Source of the DNA: Actinomycetes bacterium
GTDB lineage: Bacteria > Actinomycetota > Acidimicrobiia > Acidimicrobiales > CADCSY01
Reading direction: 5' to 3'
NCBI GenBank assembly: GCA_025464025.1
Contig: JAODBP010000054.1
Location: forward strand, 1-35,249
Length of the DNA: 35,249 nt
Positions 32,030-35,249 of this stretch are shown piece after piece. The notes under the pieces were generated by a model. It was not told where the DNA came from. It saw only the letters and a list, made by a program, of their open reading frames with translations, and did no database searches. How positions within the stretch are numbered: the first letter of the stretch is position 1; every line of letters begins with the position of its first letter. The translations under genes and the position numbers were made by a program.

Positions 32030-32914
32030 TCAATCGGCCACCGATTGGGCTACTTGAGACGGTGACACGGTCCCGTCGAGCCACAGGATGCGCGGATCCC
32101 GGCGGAACCAGCGGATCTGGCGTCGGGCGAAGCGCCGCGTCCGGGCCACGATGCGGTCGATCGCCTCGCCGAGGGGGACGTCGTCCTCCAGGTGCTCGAG
32201 CACCTCGCGGTAGCCGAGGGCCTGGCGCGCCGTGCGCGAGAGGCCGCCCGGGGCAGCGGCCAGGCCGCGGACCTCGTCGACGAGCCCGGCGTCGAGCATC
32301 GCCTCGACGCGAGTCGCGATCCGGGCGTCGAGGACGTCGAGCGGGACCTGGAGGCCGACCTGGCGGGTGGGCACCGCCGGGTAGGCGTCGAGGCCCGGAC
32401 CGAAGGACGAGAACGGCCGGCCGGCCCCGAGCGTGACCTCCAGGGCGCGCACCACGCGCCGGCGGTTCGACGGCTCCATGCGCCCGGCCGCGATCGGATC
32501 GAGCTCGGCCAGCCGGCGATGGAGCCCCTCGGTGTCGGGATCGGCGTCGAGACCGGCCCGGACGTCGGGGAACTGGCCCGGCACCTCGAGCTCGTCGACC
32601 AGGCCGCGCACGTACAGCCCGGTGCCACCGACGACGACGGCCCGGGCGCCGCGGGCCTCGATGTCGGCCACCGCGGCGCGCCCGAGCTCGACGAAGCGGG
32701 CCAGCGAGAAGTCGTCGCCCGGGTCGGCCACGTCGATCAGGTGGTGCGGGCGGGCCGCCTGCTCGGCCGCCGATGGCTTGGCCGTGCCGATGTCCATGCC
32801 CCGGTACACCTGCATGGCATCGGCCGAGACCAGCTCGACGTCACCCTCGAGGGCGAGGGCGAGGGCCGACTTGCCCGACGCCGTCGGGCCCACCACGGCG
32901 AGCCACGGCGCCAT
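32030..32914 (-). CDS. miaA: tRNA dimethylallyltransferase
   Basis: This 294-residue enzyme adds dimethylallyl to N6 of A37 in tRNAs reading UNN codons. The P-loop is GPTASGKS (9-16), followed by SADAMQVYRGMDIGTAKP, the HHLIDVADP segment, GGTGLYVRGL and the C-terminal RRFARRQIRWFRRDP RNA-binding block. It starts 4 bp after miaB, which acts on its product. Confidence 0.96.
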   Translation of the reverse strand: MAPWLAVVGPTASGKSALALALEGDVELVSADAMQVYRGMDIGTAKPSAAEQAARPHHLIDVADPGDDFSLARFVELGRAAVADIEARGARAVVVGGTGLYVRGLVDELEVPGQFPDVRAGLDADPDTEGLHRRLAELDPIAAGRMEPSNRRRVVRALEVTLGAGRPFSSFGPGLDAYPAVPTRQVGLQVPLDVLDARIATRVEAMLDAGLVDEVRGLAAAPGGLSRTARQALGYREVLEHLEDDVPLGEAIDRIVARTRRFARRQIRWFRRDPRILWLDGTVSPSQVAQSVAD

Positions 32915-32918
32915 GCGC

Positions 32919-34298
32919 TCAGCCGGCGGAGACGGGGATGCGGGTGCGGTGCCGGGGCTTGGCCGTGACCGCGACGAGGTCGCCGAACAGGTGGTGCCGC
33001 GCGGCGCGGGTCACCACCACGTCGGCGAAGGTGCCGACGCCGAGCGGCGCCTCGGACCGGAAGTGGATGAGCTTGTTCTGGCGGGTGCGGCCGGTGAGGA
33101 CGTCGGGGTCCTTGCGACTCGGGCCCTCGACCACGACCTCTTCGGTGCGGCCGACGCGGGCCTCGTGCTTGGCCAGGCCGCTGCGGTCGATGACGATGCG
33201 CAGCCGCTCGAAGCGCTCGGCCACGACGTCGGCCGGCACGAACCGGTCGACCATGTCGAACGCTTCGGTGCCGGGCCGAGGGCTGAAGATGAAGGTGTAC
33301 GCGCTGTCGTACTGGGCGGTCGCCACCACCTCGAGGGTGCGCGCGAAGTCGTCGTCGGTCTCGCCCGGGAAGCCGACGATGATGTCGGTCGTGACGGCGA
33401 GGTCGGGCACGGCAGCGCGGGCGGCCGCCAGCTTCTCGAGGTAGCGCTCGCCGGTGTAGCCGCGGTGCATGGCGGCGAGGACCCGGTTGCTGCCCGACTG
33501 CAGCGGCAGGTGCAGGTGGTTGCACACCGTCGGCACCTCGGCCATGGCGGCGATGGTCTCCGGCCGCAGGTCCTTCGGGTGCGGGCTGGTGTAGCGGACC
33601 CGCCGGATGCCCTCGACGTCGCCCACGGCGCGGAGCAGCTCGGAGAACAGCGGCCGGCGCCGAGTGAGGTCGCGCCCGTAGGAGTTCACGTTCTGGCCGA
33701 GGAGGGTGACCTCGACCACGCCCTGGGCCGCGAGCTGGGCGACCTCGGCGACCACGTCGTCGAACGGGCGGCTGATCTCCTCGCCCCGGACGGACGGGAC
33801 GATGCAGAACGCGCAGCTGTTGTCGCAGCCGATCTGGATCGTGACCCACGCCGACCAGGCCACGTCGCGGCGGACGGGCAGCGCCGACGGGAAGGCCTCG
33901 CTCTCCTCGAGGATCTCCATGACCGGGCCCTCGGTCGCGGCCCGGTGCAGCAGGTCGACGGCGCTCGCCGTGTTGTGGGTGCCGAGCACGACGTCGACGT
34001 AGGGCGCCCGCTGCTGGATGAGGTCGCGGTCCTTCTGGGCCAGGCAGCCGGCCACGGCGATCTGCATGCCGGGGCGCTGGTCCTTGAGCGACTTCAGGTG
34101 GCCGAGGGTGCCGTAGAGCTTGTTGTCGGCGTTCTCCCGGATGCAGCACGTGTTGAGCACGACCACGTCGGCCTCGGCCGCGTCGGTCGTGGCCACCAGG
34201 CCGTCAGCCTCGAGCATCCCCGTGATCCGCTCGGAGTCGTGCACGTTCATCTGGCACCCGAACGTGCGCACGATGTACTTGCGGGCCGGCTCGGTCAC
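32919..34298 (-). CDS. miaB: tRNA-2-methylthio-N6-dimethylallyladenosine synthase
   Basis: This 459-residue radical-SAM methylthiotransferase modifies i6A37 to ms2i6A37. The N-terminal UPF0004 domain has cysteines in FGCQMN, NTCCIREN and VAGCLAQ for the auxiliary cluster. The radical-SAM motif is GCDNSCAFC (CxxxCxxC). A TRAM domain closes the protein. GTG 34298 (VTEPARKYIVRTFGCQMN) is chosen by the family start; no strong ribosome site is visible and an upstream ATG is possible. It forms an operon with miaA. Confidence 0.94.
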   Translation of the reverse strand: MTEPARKYIVRTFGCQMNVHDSERITGMLEADGLVATTDAAEADVVVLNTCCIRENADNKLYGTLGHLKSLKDQRPGMQIAVAGCLAQKDRDLIQQRAPYVDVVLGTHNTASAVDLLHRAATEGPVMEILEESEAFPSALPVRRDVAWSAWVTIQIGCDNSCAFCIVPSVRGEEISRPFDDVVAEVAQLAAQGVVEVTLLGQNVNSYGRDLTRRRPLFSELLRAVGDVEGIRRVRYTSPHPKDLRPETIAAMAEVPTVCNHLHLPLQSGSNRVLAAMHRGYTGERYLEKLAAARAAVPDLAVTTDIIVGFPGETDDDFARTLEVVATAQYDSAYTFIFSPRPGTEAFDMVDRFVPADVVAERFERLRIVIDRSGLAKHEARVGRTEEVVVEGPSRKDPDVLTGRTRQNKLIHFRSEAPLGVGTFADVVVTRAARHHLFGDLVAVTAKPRHRTRIPVSAG

Positions 34299-34388
34299 GA
34301 CGGACCAGGCTACGGCATCGGTCTCGGCGGGCCGGATCGGTGGGCGCATCCCGGAGGGCAACGGGCATGCGGCATCGAACCCAACCGG

Positions 34389-34886
34389 GTGGACGAGCTG
34401 GAGGAGCGGGTTCGGCGGCCCGGCTCGCCGCGGCAGAAGGCGGTCGCCGTGCTGGCCGCAGCGGTCGGCGTCGGGCTCATCGCCTTCGGCGGCCACTCCC
34501 GGATGGCACGCAACCAAGAGGCTCGTGATCGAACGGTCGCAGCCGTGGACGTCGCCACCCGCCAGGCACTCGATGAGACGTCGGACGCGATCGGGGGCGT
34601 GCCGAGCCCACCGGCGGGGGCCGAGCTCGTGCGGCAGCAGGCCCTGGTCCTGCCCAGCGGCCGCCAGGACCTGTCGTGGACCTACCGCGCCGCAGACCTG
34701 ACCGCCGATCAGGTGGTGCAGCAGTACCGGGCGGTGCTCAGCGAGGGCTGGGTCGGGCGACCGGACGACCATGCCCTGGCGCGCTTCGAGCGGACCGTGA
34801 ACGGTCACCGCTATGTGATCGTCATCGGCCCACTGAAGCGCTCGACGTTCGACGTCGAGGTGCGCGTCCGGGCGGCCGGAGGGTGA
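34389..34886 (+). CDS. Small single-helix membrane protein, unknown
   Basis: This roughly 165-residue protein has a charged N-terminus (DELEERVRRPGSPRQK), one membrane helix (AVAVLAAAVGVGLIAFGG) and an outer domain of about 130 residues including SWTYRAADLTADQVVQQYRAVLSEGWVGR. The family is unknown to me. The GTG at 34389 is the best in-frame start but has no clear ribosome site; the frame opens far upstream as a shadow of miaB. It is divergent from miaB and convergent with spoVS, whose stop is 7 bp away. Confidence 0.65.
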   Translation: MDELEERVRRPGSPRQKAVAVLAAAVGVGLIAFGGHSRMARNQEARDRTVAAVDVATRQALDETSDAIGGVPSPPAGAELVRQQALVLPSGRQDLSWTYRAADLTADQVVQQYRAVLSEGWVGRPDDHALARFERTVNGHRYVIVIGPLKRSTFDVEVRVRAAGG

Positions 34887-34893
34887 CGGAGGT

Positions 34894-35247
34894 CTAGTCC
34901 CTCACGTCGATGACGAGGCGACCGTCGGCGGCGACCAGGGCGGGGTCGGGCATGCGGTGGTCTCGGTCCTCGATGCTGAGGCGGATGGCCGTGCGGCGCT
35001 CGCCGTCGATCTCGATGTCGGCGAAGGTGGGCACGCACACCAGGTCGATGCCGGTCGACGCCACGTAGCCGCGCGCGATGGCGAGGGCCTTGACCGCCTG
35101 GTTGAGCGCGCCGGCCCCGACCACCTGGACCTCGACCGTGCCCGCCGACCGGATGACGCCGGCCATGGCACCGGCGACCGAGTTCGGGTTGGATCGACTG
35201 GACACCTTCAGGACCTCGTGGTCCTCCCCCGCCTGGAGTGCAGCCAT
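34894..35247 (-). CDS. spoVS: Stage V sporulation protein S (SpoVS), C-terminally extended
   Basis: This is a 117-residue protein. EVLKVSSRSNPNSVAGAMAGVIR, GAGALNQAVKALAIARGYVA and IDLVCVPTFADIEIDGERRTAIRLSIE are nearly unbroken SpoVS family signature (Alba-like fold). In Bacillus it affects spore coat and division; in actinobacteria its role is less clear. It is longer than the usual 86 residues: about 10 extra at the N-terminus and about 20 at the C-terminus (HRMPDPALVAADGRLVIDVRD). ATG 35247 lies 2 bp from the window edge, so a more distant start cannot be excluded. Confidence 0.92.
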   Translation of the reverse strand: MAALQAGEDHEVLKVSSRSNPNSVAGAMAGVIRSAGTVEVQVVGAGALNQAVKALAIARGYVASTGIDLVCVPTFADIEIDGERRTAIRLSIEDRDHRMPDPALVAADGRLVIDVRD

Positions 35248-35249
35248 GG

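Overview
The window is high-GC DNA (roughly 70 % by eye) in which nearly every base is coding. Genes start freely with GTG or TTG and often overlap by 4 bp. The gene set and order point to an actinobacterium: miaB-miaA-dapF-hflX, then lexA, a LysM membrane protein, nrdR and a coenzyme-B12-dependent ribonucleotide reductase (nrdJ). SpoVS, the catabolic genes and the repeat-bearing subtilase fit an environmental lineage such as Acidimicrobiia. That taxonomic call is inference from gene content only. No rRNA, tRNA, insertion sequence, CRISPR array or prophage was seen.

Left part (1-7.7 kb): a plus-strand catabolic operon holds the 3' end of a hydantoinase B/acetone-carboxylase-alpha-like gene, an unknown partner and both subunits of a succinyl-CoA:3-oxoacid CoA-transferase. 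An accessory patch follows: an AbrB/PIN toxin-antitoxin-like pair with a palindromic operator, a possible nuclease-fold protein, a small protein made of two tandem repeats, a 40-bp stray copy of nrdJ sequence, a Rieske oxygenase, and a VapBC-type pair ending in a strong bidirectional terminator.

Centre (7.7-19.7 kb): nrdJ has a clear promoter and two NrdR-box-like palindromes. A divergent thioesterase/HxlR-regulator pair shares two matching operators. A four-gene operon for phenylalanine/tyrosine breakdown comprises homogentisate dioxygenase, phenylalanine hydroxylase, 4-hydroxyphenylpyruvate dioxygenase and an alpha/beta hydrolase. Two exported proteins and an SPW membrane protein follow, then nrdR, a LysM protein resembling SOS cell-division inhibitors, and lexA. 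LexA-type SOS boxes lie between the last two. Homogentisate breakdown ends in acetoacetate, which the CoA-transferase at 2.2-3.6 kb could activate.

Right part (19.7-35.2 kb): a secreted subtilase is followed by a minus-strand housekeeping block: AhpE-type peroxiredoxin, dapE, dapD, (a plus-strand cupredoxin lipoprotein), dapC, hflX, dapF. Next come a membrane GGDEF-EAL protein, a second subtilase, miaA, miaB, a small membrane protein and spoVS. Four lysine/diaminopimelate genes (dapC, D, E, F) lie within 6 kb. The most unusual gene is the second subtilase (29907-31925). It carries six GTTWTx repeats before its membrane helix and about 27 GGSWT repeats at its C-terminus. The serine codons of those repeats switch between TCN and AGC, which argues for selection on the repeated peptide itself.
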